Notes: generated from the sequence alone by a model not told the origin. Shown: positions 51,361 to 59,643, counted from the stretch's first letter. The stretch is DNA of 64,000 nt from Cronobacter muytjensii ATCC 51329 (GCF_001277195.1 NZ_CP012268.1:2232001-2296000), one strand, 5' to 3'. A program made the numbers and translations.

Positions 51361-51698
51361 GCAATGGCACCCCGCGCTTTCAGGAAAGCCACCGCGCGAT
51401 CGCGCGATTTGGCTTCACCTTCTACCATCGCACGCAGCAGAGAAACCGCTTCATCTTCTTTGGCAATGCCGTTGATGGTGATGCCGCGGGCGACGCCTTT
51501 TGATAACGATATGGCGCCTTTCTTCTCCAGCGTACGCAGCATGTCTGTCGCAGCGTTGGGTGAAGCGGCCCCCATCAGCTGAGCCACTTCTTTCTGTGTC
51601 GGCGGGTAACCGTTTCGTCTCTGGAAATCCGCGAGCATATTCAGCACCTCCTGCTGGCGACTGGTAAGCAGGGATGTTTTTTTCGTTTCAATGATCAC
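51357..51698 (-). CDS. LexA-like winged-helix regulator without protease domain
   Basis: 113 residues. The first ~65 match the LexA DNA-binding domain (LTSRQQEVLNMLADFQRRNGYPPTQKEVAQLMG); there is no Ser/Lys protease part. The C-terminal 40 residues are helical. It may compete at LexA sites or regulate phage early genes; this is inference. It overlaps both neighbours by 4 bp. Confidence 0.8.
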   Translation of the reverse strand: MIIETKKTSLLTSRQQEVLNMLADFQRRNGYPPTQKEVAQLMGAASPNAATDMLRTLEKKGAISLSKGVARGITINGIAKEDEAVSLLRAMVEGEAKSRDRAVAFLKARGAIA

Positions 51699-53677
51699 GC
51701 GGCTACCTCCTGCTTCGCTTCACACATCTCCGGGAGATTCGCACGGACCAGTGCCTCAGCAAACGGTGGCGGTACCGCGTTACCACAGCGTGCTACCTGC
51801 TTATCCTTCGCGTACTTCTTACCGCTGTAGTCCCTATCGATGATGTACCACTCCGGGAATCCCTGTGCGCGATAAAGCTCATGCGGTTGCAGCATGCGCA
51901 TGCCGATATCAACGATGCGATAAACCATGCCACCGACCGTAACCAGTCCGTCGCAGTTTTCGCCGCAGTATTGCCGCAGGAACTCGAGAGCCTGCTGAGC
52001 GCGCTCTTCGTCGTAATGATCAACCGCGAGCTGAGTTTCGACTTCGCCAACATGAAGGCCACCAGCAGTTAAGCCCGGTGCTGGAGCATCAACGACACGG
52101 CCGTCGCGGCAGGTACCACGCAGCATAACCAGATGTGAAGTAACCAGCCCGTGGTGATCGGTGGTTGTGACTGTGTGCGCTGGCGCGTCCATTGCAGCGC
52201 CCGGCCCTGTGTAATTTCCACCGAAATGTTTAACCAGGTTCGCCGCGACGAGCCCAAATTTATTGCCACCGGCCGTGACCGTACCCAAAGGTTTTCCGAG
52301 CTGGAGAATACGAGGAGCCTGGCCCTCCCTTTCGCCATACCCCATCTGGATCAGCGTTGAAGTCACAAGCTGGGATTTACCGCCGCCGCCAGCGGTGATC
52401 GTAGCGCTCGGCTCGTCAGCGCGGTGACCGATACTGTTTCCGAACTGTCTGGCAATAACTGGCGCTACAACACAGGCGCGGGACTCTTTGAGGATTGTGT
52501 GAGCAGGCTTTTCCAGAGAACGCGGCTTTGCCTGGTATTCTGATCCCCCGTTACCAGCCATGAAAGGGGTCAACATAGCCTCAACCAGCCCAAGCGCATG
52601 ACCGTTACCGCCCGGCCGCGCTGACGTTCCTGCCGTAACTGTTGGAGCTGGTTCACTGACTTCCTGCCCAGTTGCGCCGGTGCGGAATTTAGTCAGGTGG
52701 GGTATTGCGACCGCATAGCCGTGCGTTTTGGTAATGGTTTGCAGCGGCTCACCCAACGCCTGGCCGCGAAAACAGTCGTATTTGCTCTTTGTAGTGGTGT
52801 GATTGCACTTCACGATGAAAGGAGATGCGCTATCGATGACGAATCGCTGGATACCACGCGCAATGCGTTTAAGCGTATTTTCTGCAAGAGGCTTTTTGCG
52901 TTCAAAAATGGACGTGCATTCCAGAGACCAGTCGATGCACTCCGCCGCCGTGCGCCACGGTTGTAATTTCCCGCTCTGCACAGCCGGGGTTTTAGGATCG
53001 CCGTGAGTTTGTTCCGGCCAGCTCAGAGCAACACCGTCACAGCGCATGACCATAAAGAACCTTTTACGAATGGTAGGCGCTCCGAAGTCGCACGCGCGTA
53101 GCTCACGATGATCGACGGTATAACCCAGACCGGCGACCAGTTGCTGAGCCAGTTCACCCTGGGCAGAAATCCCCAGAAACTCACAGCACTCCATCAGCGC
53201 CGGATGATCCGGCGAAATTCCGCCGGACAGCATTCCACAGAACGCTTCGAACGTTTCACCGGCGCGCGCCGGATCAGGGTACATCCCGGCTTTGAGAAGC
53301 GGTCCCCACGTTTTAAATTCCTCCACATTCTCAAGCATCATGACGCGTGGCCTCACCGCCAGCGCCCACCGAATAACGATCCATGCAAGCCCGCGTATCG
53401 CCTTCTCAACGGGTTTGGCGCCCTTCGCTTTCGAAAAATGGCGACAGTCAGGTGAGAACCACGCCAGCCCAACCGGGCGGCCTGCAGTTGCCGCTACCGG
53501 ATCAACATCAAATACGCTTTCGCAGTAATGCAGCGTTTCAGGGTGATTTGTGGTGTGCATAGCGATGGCGTTTACGTCGTGATTGATAGCAATATCCACG
53601 CTGCGGCCGATCGCCATTTCAATACCTGTGCTCGCACCGCCGCCACCAGCAAAATTATCCACAATGATTTCTTTCAC
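51695..53677 (-). CDS. DNA cytosine-5 methyltransferase (Dcm-like)
   Basis: 660 residues, much longer than typical 350-450. Motif I VDNFAGGGGASTGIEMAIG, motif IV-like segment AWFSPDCRHFSKAKGAKPV (here PDC rather than PCQ), motif VI LENVEEF, and C-terminal motifs IX-X with YRAQGFPEWY and VARCGNAVPPPFAEALV. The middle (about 270-560) has repeated Ala/Gly-rich units of the type EPAPTVTAG, likely an extended target-recognition region. It probably shields phage DNA from restriction. It lies between dam and the LexA-like gene. Confidence 0.9.
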   Translation of the reverse strand: MKEIIVDNFAGGGGASTGIEMAIGRSVDIAINHDVNAIAMHTTNHPETLHYCESVFDVDPVAATAGRPVGLAWFSPDCRHFSKAKGAKPVEKAIRGLAWIVIRWALAVRPRVMMLENVEEFKTWGPLLKAGMYPDPARAGETFEAFCGMLSGGISPDHPALMECCEFLGISAQGELAQQLVAGLGYTVDHRELRACDFGAPTIRKRFFMVMRCDGVALSWPEQTHGDPKTPAVQSGKLQPWRTAAECIDWSLECTSIFERKKPLAENTLKRIARGIQRFVIDSASPFIVKCNHTTTKSKYDCFRGQALGEPLQTITKTHGYAVAIPHLTKFRTGATGQEVSEPAPTVTAGTSARPGGNGHALGLVEAMLTPFMAGNGGSEYQAKPRSLEKPAHTILKESRACVVAPVIARQFGNSIGHRADEPSATITAGGGGKSQLVTSTLIQMGYGEREGQAPRILQLGKPLGTVTAGGNKFGLVAANLVKHFGGNYTGPGAAMDAPAHTVTTTDHHGLVTSHLVMLRGTCRDGRVVDAPAPGLTAGGLHVGEVETQLAVDHYDEERAQQALEFLRQYCGENCDGLVTVGGMVYRIVDIGMRMLQPHELYRAQGFPEWYIIDRDYSGKKYAKDKQVARCGNAVPPPFAEALVRANLPEMCEAKQEVAA

Positions 53678-54537
53678 GCTGCTTTCTCCATTGCTGAGGC
53701 CATTTCACTGGCGGCTTTTAAAATTTCCGGCATCGGCATTCTTTCGAGCCACATGCGGTTTATGTGGTACTTCACCTTGCGCTGGATGCTCTCTGCTAAC
53801 CCTTTTGTTCCAGTTAGTTGGCTAAAAATCACCGATACTTCAGCGGGCCATTTTTCAGGTAACTCTTCCGGCACCGCGGGAAGTAAAGTTACTGGAATCA
53901 GACGTTCCGCTTCGCGACGAATCTGAGCAAGAAAAGCATCGCCGCGCGCTTCCAGCTCGCTGCGGCTTATGTAGCTCATTGCCGGGCAGCGCCAGGTCCT
54001 ATCGAATACCGCAATGGCACCCGCAAAAAACGCGCCGGACGGGATCTGCTTTTCGTCTTTAGGGACAAACCATGACGGAAGATCGAAACCGATGCGGCCA
54101 CGGATAAAGGCGATGTGATCCGCGTCTTCCGGCCACCAGACCTCGCTGGTGGCCGCTTTAATCAAAAAGACGTACCGCCCGCCTTTTTCCCGCATCTCGC
54201 TGGCGTGCTGCATGATGTAACGCATGCCGGTGATGTACTCCCCGTCGTGCCTGGACGCGCGGCTGTACGGAGGGTTGCCGAACGCGGCGCCGTTGAGTTC
54301 GGCCAGACGCGCCGACCAGTCCTGCGTCAGCGCGTTATCTTCGGCGGTGTAATACGCCTCACATTTGGCGTTCTCGCCATCAGAGAACAGGTCCAGTACG
54401 AGCGGGCCGAACATGGCGTTGATGCCCCAAAAAATATTGTCCGGCGTACGCCACTGATCGCCGACTTCCTTAAGTTCGTGAGCCGGTTTGCTGCGCAGCG
54501 CCGCCAGCGCCTGGTTATAAACATTCAACGGGTGCAT
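53674..54537 (-). CDS. Phage N6-adenine methyltransferase (Dam family)
   Basis: 287 residues. WRTPDNIFWGINAMFGPLVLDLFSD is the phage Dam-type N-terminus, with catalytic motif NPPYS in AAFGNPPYSRASRHDGEY and the following RYVFLIKAATSEVWWPEDADHIAFIRGRIGF typical of the family. It methylates adenine in phage DNA (GATC in characterised members). Starts overlap the ANR gene end and stops overlap dcm. Confidence 0.9.
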   Translation of the reverse strand: MHPLNVYNQALAALRSKPAHELKEVGDQWRTPDNIFWGINAMFGPLVLDLFSDGENAKCEAYYTAEDNALTQDWSARLAELNGAAFGNPPYSRASRHDGEYITGMRYIMQHASEMREKGGRYVFLIKAATSEVWWPEDADHIAFIRGRIGFDLPSWFVPKDEKQIPSGAFFAGAIAVFDRTWRCPAMSYISRSELEARGDAFLAQIRREAERLIPVTLLPAVPEELPEKWPAEVSVIFSQLTGTKGLAESIQRKVKYHINRMWLERMPMPEILKAASEMASAMEKAA

Positions 54538-54773
54538 CACAGTTCCCCCACATAGTTACCGGCCAGATAGCAACGGCCTTCTACGTAACCAACGCGGTTG
54601 CTCATCTTCAGGCACTGGGTACGCTTCTTCGCCAGCCGTTCGCGGTCCCGGTTACTCTTCGAGGCATCGAACGCAGCCAGGTAGGCATGTGCGGCACGGC
54701 GCCACAGATTCTGTCTTTCCAGCTGGCAGGCCAGCTCTTCAAAAACTTCGTGTTTCAGCTTCTCGTTTTTCAT
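54537..54773 (-). CDS. ANR-family small regulator
   Basis: 78 residues with the helical core NLWRRAAHAYLAAFDASKSNRDRERLAKKRTQCLK, like the ANR/PerC-related proteins that bind AraC-family activators. It overlaps the replication gene by 4 bp. In enteropathogens ANR proteins dampen virulence regulators; here the host target is unknown. Confidence 0.65.
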   Translation of the reverse strand: MKNEKLKHEVFEELACQLERQNLWRRAAHAYLAAFDASKSNRDRERLAKKRTQCLKMSNRVGYVEGRCYLAGNYVGEL

Positions 54774-55666
54774 GATCTGAACCCCTCCGGGACCTGGCTG
54801 TAATCAACACCGGCATAGCTGGCTTTAAATGCGCTGTCGTCGCGCTGCACACTGCGCTGCTTCCACTGCTGGCGGGGCGGGCGTCCGCGCTCTTTCCAGC
54901 GGGTGGCGCTCAGCAGGTAGCCTTCAAGCTTGCTCGGGACGAACAGCGTCTGCGGGCGCATGTAGTCGTACATTTCCGTGTCGTGCCAGTGCTCGTGCTT
55001 GTAGTCGACAACGAGCTGCAGGTCGTCCACCGAATGACCTTCGCGCAGCCGGGCCCGGATGTTCTCCAGTGAGGATTTTGAGTTCTGGTAACGCGCGCCG
55101 GTGACCAGATTCAGGTGCTTCAGCACAGCAATCGCTTTATCGGTGATCAGCTGCTCAGCGTCGGGTTGCCGGGCAACCTGACAAGACGGTTTTTTATCTG
55201 ACGGTTCTTGTTTTGAAGTTACTGACGGATCGTGTCCAGATTCTGGACCCTGAGAAGCCCGGTTTTTGCGGTTTTCCGGACGTTCAGATTCTGGACGTCC
55301 AGCTTCTGAACCTTCGGATTCTGAACGTCCAGATTCTGAATGTTCAGAAACTGGACCCTGAGAATAAGCACCGGCAGCAGCCTGGCGCAGGCGCGGCACA
55401 TTCAGCGTGTAGATGTTGGTACCGCTGCGCTGGCCCTGACGGCGTTCTTTGCGGGTCAGCCATCCGTCACGCTCAAGCTCACCAACTGCGGTAATAACGG
55501 TGCTGCGACCGGCGCCAATCTGGCGCGCGATGGTGTCGACGCTGGGCCAGCTGATACCTTCATCGCTGGAGAAATCAGCCAGGCGCGCCAGGATCAGCAG
55601 CTTCGTGCCTTTGATTCCGGCACTCGCGCAGCCATCCCAGACGTAGGCTGATAACTTAACGCTCAT
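54770..55666 (-). CDS. Replication initiator (O-like) with internal origin iterons
   Basis: 298 residues. The N-terminal winged helix (KGTKLLILARLADFSSDEGISWPSVDTIARQIG, HTH_36 type) is followed by a Ser/Glu-rich low-complexity linker (about 100-155, SESGRSESEGSEAGRPESE) encoded by DNA iterons, and a conserved phage C-terminal domain (about 180-255, AVLKHLNLVTGARYQNSKSS...). The arrangement parallels lambda O, where ori lies within the gene. No separate P/DnaC-like helicase loader gene is seen next to it. Its start overlaps the DUF4222 stop. Confidence 0.85.
   Translation of the reverse strand: MSVKLSAYVWDGCASAGIKGTKLLILARLADFSSDEGISWPSVDTIARQIGAGRSTVITAVGELERDGWLTRKERRQGQRSGTNIYTLNVPRLRQAAAGAYSQGPVSEHSESGRSESEGSEAGRPESERPENRKNRASQGPESGHDPSVTSKQEPSDKKPSCQVARQPDAEQLITDKAIAVLKHLNLVTGARYQNSKSSLENIRARLREGHSVDDLQLVVDYKHEHWHDTEMYDYMRPQTLFVPSKLEGYLLSATRWKERGRPPRQQWKQRSVQRDDSAFKASYAGVDYSQVPEGFRS
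55234..55356. other. Putative phage replication origin: 15-bp iterons
   Basis: Five units of exactly 15 bp in direct tandem start at 55282, 55297, 55312, 55327 and 55342 (consensus GTYCAGATTCTGRAC), plus one palindromic unit GTCCAGATTCTGGAC at 55234-55248. They lie inside the replication gene, matching the lambda arrangement of iterons inside O. Confidence 0.75.
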
Positions 55667-56009
55667 GCATCCACCCTTTTGAACTTCTCGCGGAACCGCT
55701 CAACAGGTTGCATGCAGTCGTGCGGGTAACCCGCGCGCCGGAAGATAACCTGTCGTTTTTCGGGGTCGTAACCGGTGACGTGGACTTCAGTTCCCCGCCA
55801 GTCGCGGTATCGTCTGTTGAGTTCCTGCACGCGAAAGCCTCCGCCTGGCGGTTAAACTCCCCTACCATCTGCTGAACGAGCTGGTAGCTGACGGGCACAC
55901 AGTGGCCTGATACTCTCACTGCATACCGGTACTGCACCGGACCGGCTCCGCCCGGTACCGGCAGCGCAATAAGTTGCGACCTGCGGTAACGTGTTGTTAA
56001 ACTGTTCAT
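55656..56009 (-). CDS. Hypothetical early phage protein overlapping DUF4222
   Basis: Starts MNSLTTRYRRSQLIALPVPGG at 56009. The first ~60 residues look like a real domain (VQYRYAVRVSGHCVPVSYQLVQQMVGEFNRQAEAFA). After that the frame overlaps DUF4222 and becomes Thr/Ser/Arg-rich without protein character. Either two genes overlap or a frameshift has split a fused protein near 55830. Confidence 0.5.
   Translation of the reverse strand: MNSLTTRYRRSQLIALPVPGGAGPVQYRYAVRVSGHCVPVSYQLVQQMVGEFNRQAEAFACRNSTDDTATGGELKSTSPVTTPKNDRLSSGARVTRTTACNLLSGSARSSKGWMHER
55663..55830 (-). CDS. DUF4222 small protein (GTG start)
   Basis: 55 residues from a GTG at 55830 with GGAGG 7 bp upstream: VQELNRRYRDWRGTEVHVTG...DPEKRQVIFRRAGYPHDCMQ, ending KRVDA, with TGA overlapping the start of the replication gene. 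This matches DUF4222, a small family found just upstream of replication genes in lambdoid prophages. It overlaps the 3' half of the 55656-56009 frame. Confidence 0.72.
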   Translation of the reverse strand: MQELNRRYRDWRGTEVHVTGYDPEKRQVIFRRAGYPHDCMQPVERFREKFKRVDA

Positions 56010-56023
56010 GCGTAGTTTCTCCA

Positions 56024-56560
56024 CTATTGAAAAGACGCGCCCGACGCCTCGAGCTGCACACTCGGGGCGTCACCTTTTCTGGTGCTCATAAATACTTCTA
56101 CTGCCTGGTCTGAAACCCCATACAGCGCCATAAAGCCCATGAATCCGTGGAACTGGTGGCGAATGGTCTTGCGAAACAGCTCAGAGAGCTTTTTGCGTTC
56201 ATGACGGTCAATTACCCCATCCTCAGCCGCTTCAATCTGCGCCTGCGCCAGCTGGCCTTTCGCCGCGCTGGTTTTCATGTCGATCGCGAACAGGTCCACG
56301 TTGTCCATGCTTTCCGGTTTCGGAACGTCCACCAGCAGTTTGCCGACGCGCACCGCGGCATATTCCGCCAGCATCGAGACGCCGGACAGGTCCTCCATGC
56401 GCTCAAGCTCGGCCAGCGTGAAGAAGCGGCTGCCGCATTTCTGGTACATGTGGTTATGAAAGGTGTCGATGCTCATGCCGAGATCGGCAGCCATCCCGAG
56501 ACGACCAGCGGGATGCGCCTTACACATCGCGCTTATTGCTGCTTTGATGTTGTCTACCAT
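56024..56560 (-). CDS. CII-type phage regulatory protein (CP76/YmfL-like)
   Basis: 178 residues from ATG 56560 (AAAGGA upstream). The N-terminal helix-turn-helix (AISAMCKAHPAGRLGMAADLGMSIDTFHNHMYQK) and following helical domain (FFTLAELERMEDLSGVSMLAEY) match Phage_CP76. It is in the place of lambda cII, first after cro. It probably activates establishment of repressor synthesis or regulates replication genes. The longer frame upstream is Cys/Ile-rich and has no ribosome-binding site. Confidence 0.82.
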   Translation of the reverse strand: MVDNIKAAISAMCKAHPAGRLGMAADLGMSIDTFHNHMYQKCGSRFFTLAELERMEDLSGVSMLAEYAAVRVGKLLVDVPKPESMDNVDLFAIDMKTSAAKGQLAQAQIEAAEDGVIDRHERKKLSELFRKTIRHQFHGFMGFMALYGVSDQAVEVFMSTRKGDAPSVQLEASGASFQ

Positions 56561-56706
56561 CTTGTTTGTCCTTTGGTAGTTATGCACCCATTTACCTGCT
56601 GCTATGGTTTTGCAGGTTATGGATTCGGTTTCGCAAATGAACGCAAAGCTTTTCATTTGAATTACCGCGTTGTCGGCGGTTCAGGTTGGTAAAGAGCGGG
56701 TACTGC

Positions 56707-56901
56707 TTAGTCTTGTTTTTTATGGCTCGGGAAAGGTCTAACCTCCTCTCCCACAACGCTCCCATCGGCTTTGACAGTAACGATGATGTTACGACCAGCG
56801 CGGATAGCTTTACTGATTGCACACTGAATTACGCCAAAGTCGTTTGCGGCCTTCGCTTGGCCATATTTCTTTGCGTAATCGGCAAGTGTCATTCGAGTCA
56901 T
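56707..56901 (-). CDS. cro: Cro repressor
   Basis: 64 residues from ATG 56901 (GGAGAG upstream). MTLADYAKKYGQAKAANDFG, VIQCAISKAIRAGRNIIVTV and GSVVGEEVRPFPSHKK match lambda Cro closely in order and spacing: helix 2-turn-helix 3, then the beta-hairpin arm and basic tail. It is divergent from the repressor with operators between. Cro shuts down repressor synthesis and directs lytic growth. Confidence 0.92.
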   Translation of the reverse strand: MTRMTLADYAKKYGQAKAANDFGVIQCAISKAIRAGRNIIVTVKADGSVVGEEVRPFPSHKKQD

Positions 56902-56930
56902 AGGCACTCTCCGTTTGTTACCATGCAATA

Positions 56931-56959
56931 AGAATACTACAGGTATTTATTCATATCAA
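56931..56959 (-). promoter_or_regulatory. PR promoter for cro
   Basis: TTGATA, 17-base spacer, TATTCT on the minus strand. The -10 overlaps operator 56933-56947 and the -35 touches operator 56958-56972, so repressor binding would block it. Confidence 0.78.
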
Positions 56960-56996
56960 TATTACAGGTATTTTTAATATGAATACTGCTGGTATT
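56933..56996. promoter_or_regulatory. Operator region OR: three 15-bp repressor/Cro sites
   Basis: AATACTACAGGTATT (56933-56947), AATATTACAGGTATT (56958-56972) and AATACTGCTGGTATT (56982-56996): near-palindromes with centres 24-25 bp apart, between cro and the repressor gene. The third lies over the 5' end of the longest repressor frame. Confidence 0.85.
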
Positions 56997-57725
56997 ACAA
57001 TGCCGGTTATGGACACAAAAAAATCCCTGACGACAGAACAGCTTGAGGATGCTAAGCGCCTGAAGGCTTTGTATGAGTCGAAAAAGAAAGAATTGGGCGT
57101 CACTCAATATACAATCGCTGACGATCTTGGTATTACTCAGGGCGCTGTGGGGCATTACCTAAACGGAAGGAATGCCCTGAATGTTGAGGTGGCATCTGGT
57201 TTTGCCAGACTGCTTCAGGTTTCAATCTCTGACTTCAGTCCGTCAATAGCTGAAAAAGTTGCTGAGCAGGCTGCCAGTCTAAATGGTGAATCGAACGTTA
57301 AGTACATCGGAGAGTACAGGCCCGGGAAGAGGTATCCCGTATTAAGTAGCGTGCAAGCTGGTGCATGGAGTGAAGCATGTGAACCATACACATTGAAAGA
57401 TATCGACCTCTGGCTCGAGTCCGATGCTCATATTCAGGGTGATGCTTTCTGGTTAAAGGTTGAAGGCGACTCCATGACTGCGCCGGTAGGGTTGAGCATA
57501 CCTGAGGGAACTTTCGTTCTTTTTGATACTGGCAGGGAACCGATTAACGGAAGCCTAGTGATAGCAAAGCTATCTGATTCCAACGAGGCCACCTTCAAGA
57601 GACTGATCATTGATGGCGGGCAAAGGTATCTTAAAGGATTAAACCCCGCATGGCCCCTTGTACCAGTAAATGGAAATTGCCGGGTTATTGGCGTGGCTAT
57701 AGAAACAAAGTTGAGGCTGATTTAA
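56979..57725 (+). CDS. Phage repressor (XRE HTH plus S24 self-cleaving domain)
   Basis: Up to 248 residues. HTH at about 38-75 (VTQYTIADDLGITQGAVGHYLNG); the C-terminal domain has the cleavage dipeptide Ala-Gly in VQAGAWSE, catalytic Ser in EGDSMTAPVG and Lys in LVIAKLSDSNEATFKRL. It represses PR and PL and is inactivated by RecA in the SOS response. The first ATG (56979) overlaps operator 3; ATG at 57000 or 57009 (MDTKKSLTTEQ) may be the real start of a leadered message. Confidence 0.92.
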   Translation: MNTAGITMPVMDTKKSLTTEQLEDAKRLKALYESKKKELGVTQYTIADDLGITQGAVGHYLNGRNALNVEVASGFARLLQVSISDFSPSIAEKVAEQAASLNGESNVKYIGEYRPGKRYPVLSSVQAGAWSEACEPYTLKDIDLWLESDAHIQGDAFWLKVEGDSMTAPVGLSIPEGTFVLFDTGREPINGSLVIAKLSDSNEATFKRLIIDGGQRYLKGLNPAWPLVPVNGNCRVIGVAIETKLRLI

Positions 57726-57801
57726 CAGCAGAGGTTATCCGTGACCTGAAGAGACGGTTGTTTGAATTTTTTGTTAATTTTTCACAGCAATAGGATGATT
57801 T

Positions 57802-58563
57802 ATGACACAGTTTCAACTTGCGTTAATTGCTAGAGAAGTTGATGGAGAAGTCATCCATCTTCGCACTAAAGACGGATATATCAATGCTACCGCAATGTGT
57901 AAGTCTGCCGGCAAATTACTTACAGATTATACGCGACTTAAAACCACACAAGACTTTTTTGAAGAGTTATCTAGCGATATGGGAATCCCCATATCGGAAT
58001 TAATTCAATCATTTAAAGGTGGAAGAACGGAAAATCAAGGTACTTGGGTTCACCCTGATATAGCTATCAATTTAGCGCAGTGGCTATCCCCCAAATTTGC
58101 AGTGCAAGTATCGAGGTGGGTGCGCGAGTGGATGTCTGGCGAAAGGACACCGGTAGAGCTACCTATCCATCTCAAACGCTATATGACCAATAGAGGCAGG
58201 GTTCCGCATACGCACTTTTCAATGCTTAATGAACTGACATTTAACCTTGTCGCACCGCTTGAACAGGCTGGTTATACACTGCCAGAAAAAATGGTTCCTG
58301 ATATTTCAGAGGGTAGGGTTTTCTCTCAATGGCTTCGTGATAATCGAGGGGTCGATCCGAAGACCTTTCCTACATACGATCATGAGTACCCCGATGGAAG
58401 AACTTTTCCTGTCCGCCTATATCCAAACGAATATCTTGCTGATTTTAAACAGCACTTTAATGAAGTATGGCTTCCTCAATATGCCCCTAAATACTTCGCT
58501 GAACGAGACCAAAGGGCACTAATGTTAATTGAAAAAATTATGTTGCCCGATCTTGATTCATAG
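57802..58563 (+). CDS. KilA-N domain protein
   Basis: 253 residues. The KilA-N DNA-binding domain spans about 10-115 (GEVIHLRTKDGYINATAMCK, GTWVHPDIAINLAQWLSPKFAVQVSRWVREWM). The C-terminal half (about 130-253) has an unassigned domain (FSQWLRDNRGVDPKTFPTYD, LYPNEYLADFKQHFNEVWLPQY). It follows the repressor in the same direction by 76 bp, with AGGATG before the start, so it is probably expressed in the lysogen. Low GC relative to the late genes suggests separate acquisition. Exclusion or regulatory cargo is plausible. Confidence 0.82.
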   Translation: MTQFQLALIAREVDGEVIHLRTKDGYINATAMCKSAGKLLTDYTRLKTTQDFFEELSSDMGIPISELIQSFKGGRTENQGTWVHPDIAINLAQWLSPKFAVQVSRWVREWMSGERTPVELPIHLKRYMTNRGRVPHTHFSMLNELTFNLVAPLEQAGYTLPEKMVPDISEGRVFSQWLRDNRGVDPKTFPTYDHEYPDGRTFPVRLYPNEYLADFKQHFNEVWLPQYAPKYFAERDQRALMLIEKIMLPDLDS

Positions 58564-58568
58564 TATCC

Positions 58569-58592
58569 AGCCCGCCTTGTGCGGGCTTTTTA
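58569..58592 (+). terminator. Terminator after the KilA-N gene
   Basis: AGCCCGC/GCGGGCT with a 5-base loop followed by TTTTTAAT. Confidence 0.85.
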
Positions 58593-58604
58593 ATATACAC
58601 AAAA

Positions 58605-58690
58605 ATGCAAGCATGGCTAATATAAAATGCTTGCTATTTGATCCCTCACTGGTTATCTTGCAAGCACATTTCACAACAATGGTGCTTGCA
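58605..58690. promoter_or_regulatory. Paired inverted TGCAAGCA sites before the P63C gene
   Basis: TGCAAGCA at 58606 and 58659, inverted TGCTTGCT/TGCTTGCA at 58628 and 58683: two inverted pairs 22-24 bp apart directly upstream of the start codon. Probably operators of a dedicated regulator. Confidence 0.55.
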
Positions 58691-58691
58691 T

Positions 58692-59636
58692 ATGACAGAT
58701 GCTAAAAAAGAACCAAAAGGCAAGGCTAAAGGCGGCTTGGCTCGAGCGAACTCCCTTACTAAGGAGCAGCGCTCAGAAATTGCCAAAAAGGCAGCTGCGA
58801 AGCGATGGGGATATAAAGCAACCCACATGGGGAACTTTAAAGAGCAATTTGGTATTGATGCCGAGTGTTATGTTCTGGACGACGGTAAAAAAACCCCTGT
58901 CGTTACCAAAACCGGATTGGCTGAACTGCTTGGCATTGGTGAACATGCAAGGGATATCGATCAGTTACTGAATGCTCAATATATGAGCAATTTCCGCGAT
59001 CTGGAATTGCTCGAAAAAATGGAAAATCCCTTTAAATTTCAATTAACTTCCAAATCTAAAACGGTACACCAAGCTTATGGGTACGATATTACCGTGATAG
59101 TCGATATTGGTAGAGCTTTGATAGCAGCCAGGGATGCAGGAGCTTTACCTGCTGCAAGGGTCAAAGCAGCTGATTCAGCCCAGCGCATAATAAACGCATC
59201 TGCAAAATCTGGTATTCGTGATGTTGCCTATGCTGTATCAGGCTATGAGCCATCAGCCCAAGAGGTTATTGAGGCTTTTAAAATGTATGTCAGGGAAGAA
59301 GCTCGCGCTTGGGAAAAGGAGTTCCCTGACGAGCTTTATTATGAATGGTACAGACTGTATGAATTGAAAAGGCCGGAGCGTGGACACCCAGGCAACTTCC
59401 GTTGGTTCACAGAACGCCACATCTACGAAACCTTGGCTAAAAGCGAAGGTAAAATTCTTGATTTGGCTAAAGAAAGTCGTGAAGAAAATGGAAAGCGTGG
59501 CGACAAAATTCATATGTTTTTATCTGACGTCGGTGTTAAAGCGCTCCGTCGGCACATTGGTAAAATTATCGGGATGGCCTCTATGTGCGAGACTAAAGAA
59601 CAATATGAAAGCGCCTTAGAGCGAGTTTTCAAATAA
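58692..59636 (+). CDS. P63C-domain protein
   Basis: 314 residues from ATG 58692 (MTDAKKEPKGKAKGGLARAN). The N-terminus is Lys/Ala-rich and basic (SEIAKKAAAKRW). The C-terminal P63C domain (about 210-312) includes FPDELYYEWYRLYELKR, GHPGNFRWFTERHIYE and the ending GVKALRRHIGKIIGMA. P63C proteins occur in prophages and are of unknown function. It stands between its own inverted-repeat promoter region and a terminator, so it is an independent cargo unit. Confidence 0.85.
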   Translation: MTDAKKEPKGKAKGGLARANSLTKEQRSEIAKKAAAKRWGYKATHMGNFKEQFGIDAECYVLDDGKKTPVVTKTGLAELLGIGEHARDIDQLLNAQYMSNFRDLELLEKMENPFKFQLTSKSKTVHQAYGYDITVIVDIGRALIAARDAGALPAARVKAADSAQRIINASAKSGIRDVAYAVSGYEPSAQEVIEAFKMYVREEARAWEKEFPDELYYEWYRLYELKRPERGHPGNFRWFTERHIYETLAKSEGKILDLAKESREENGKRGDKIHMFLSDVGVKALRRHIGKIIGMASMCETKEQYESALERVFK

Positions 59637-59643
59637 ATCAACT

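Noticed and set aside
55234..55356. Short regular repeats considered as a CRISPR array
   Set aside because: Units are 15 bp with no unique spacers and lie in frame inside a replication gene; they are iterons. No CRISPR array was seen elsewhere.
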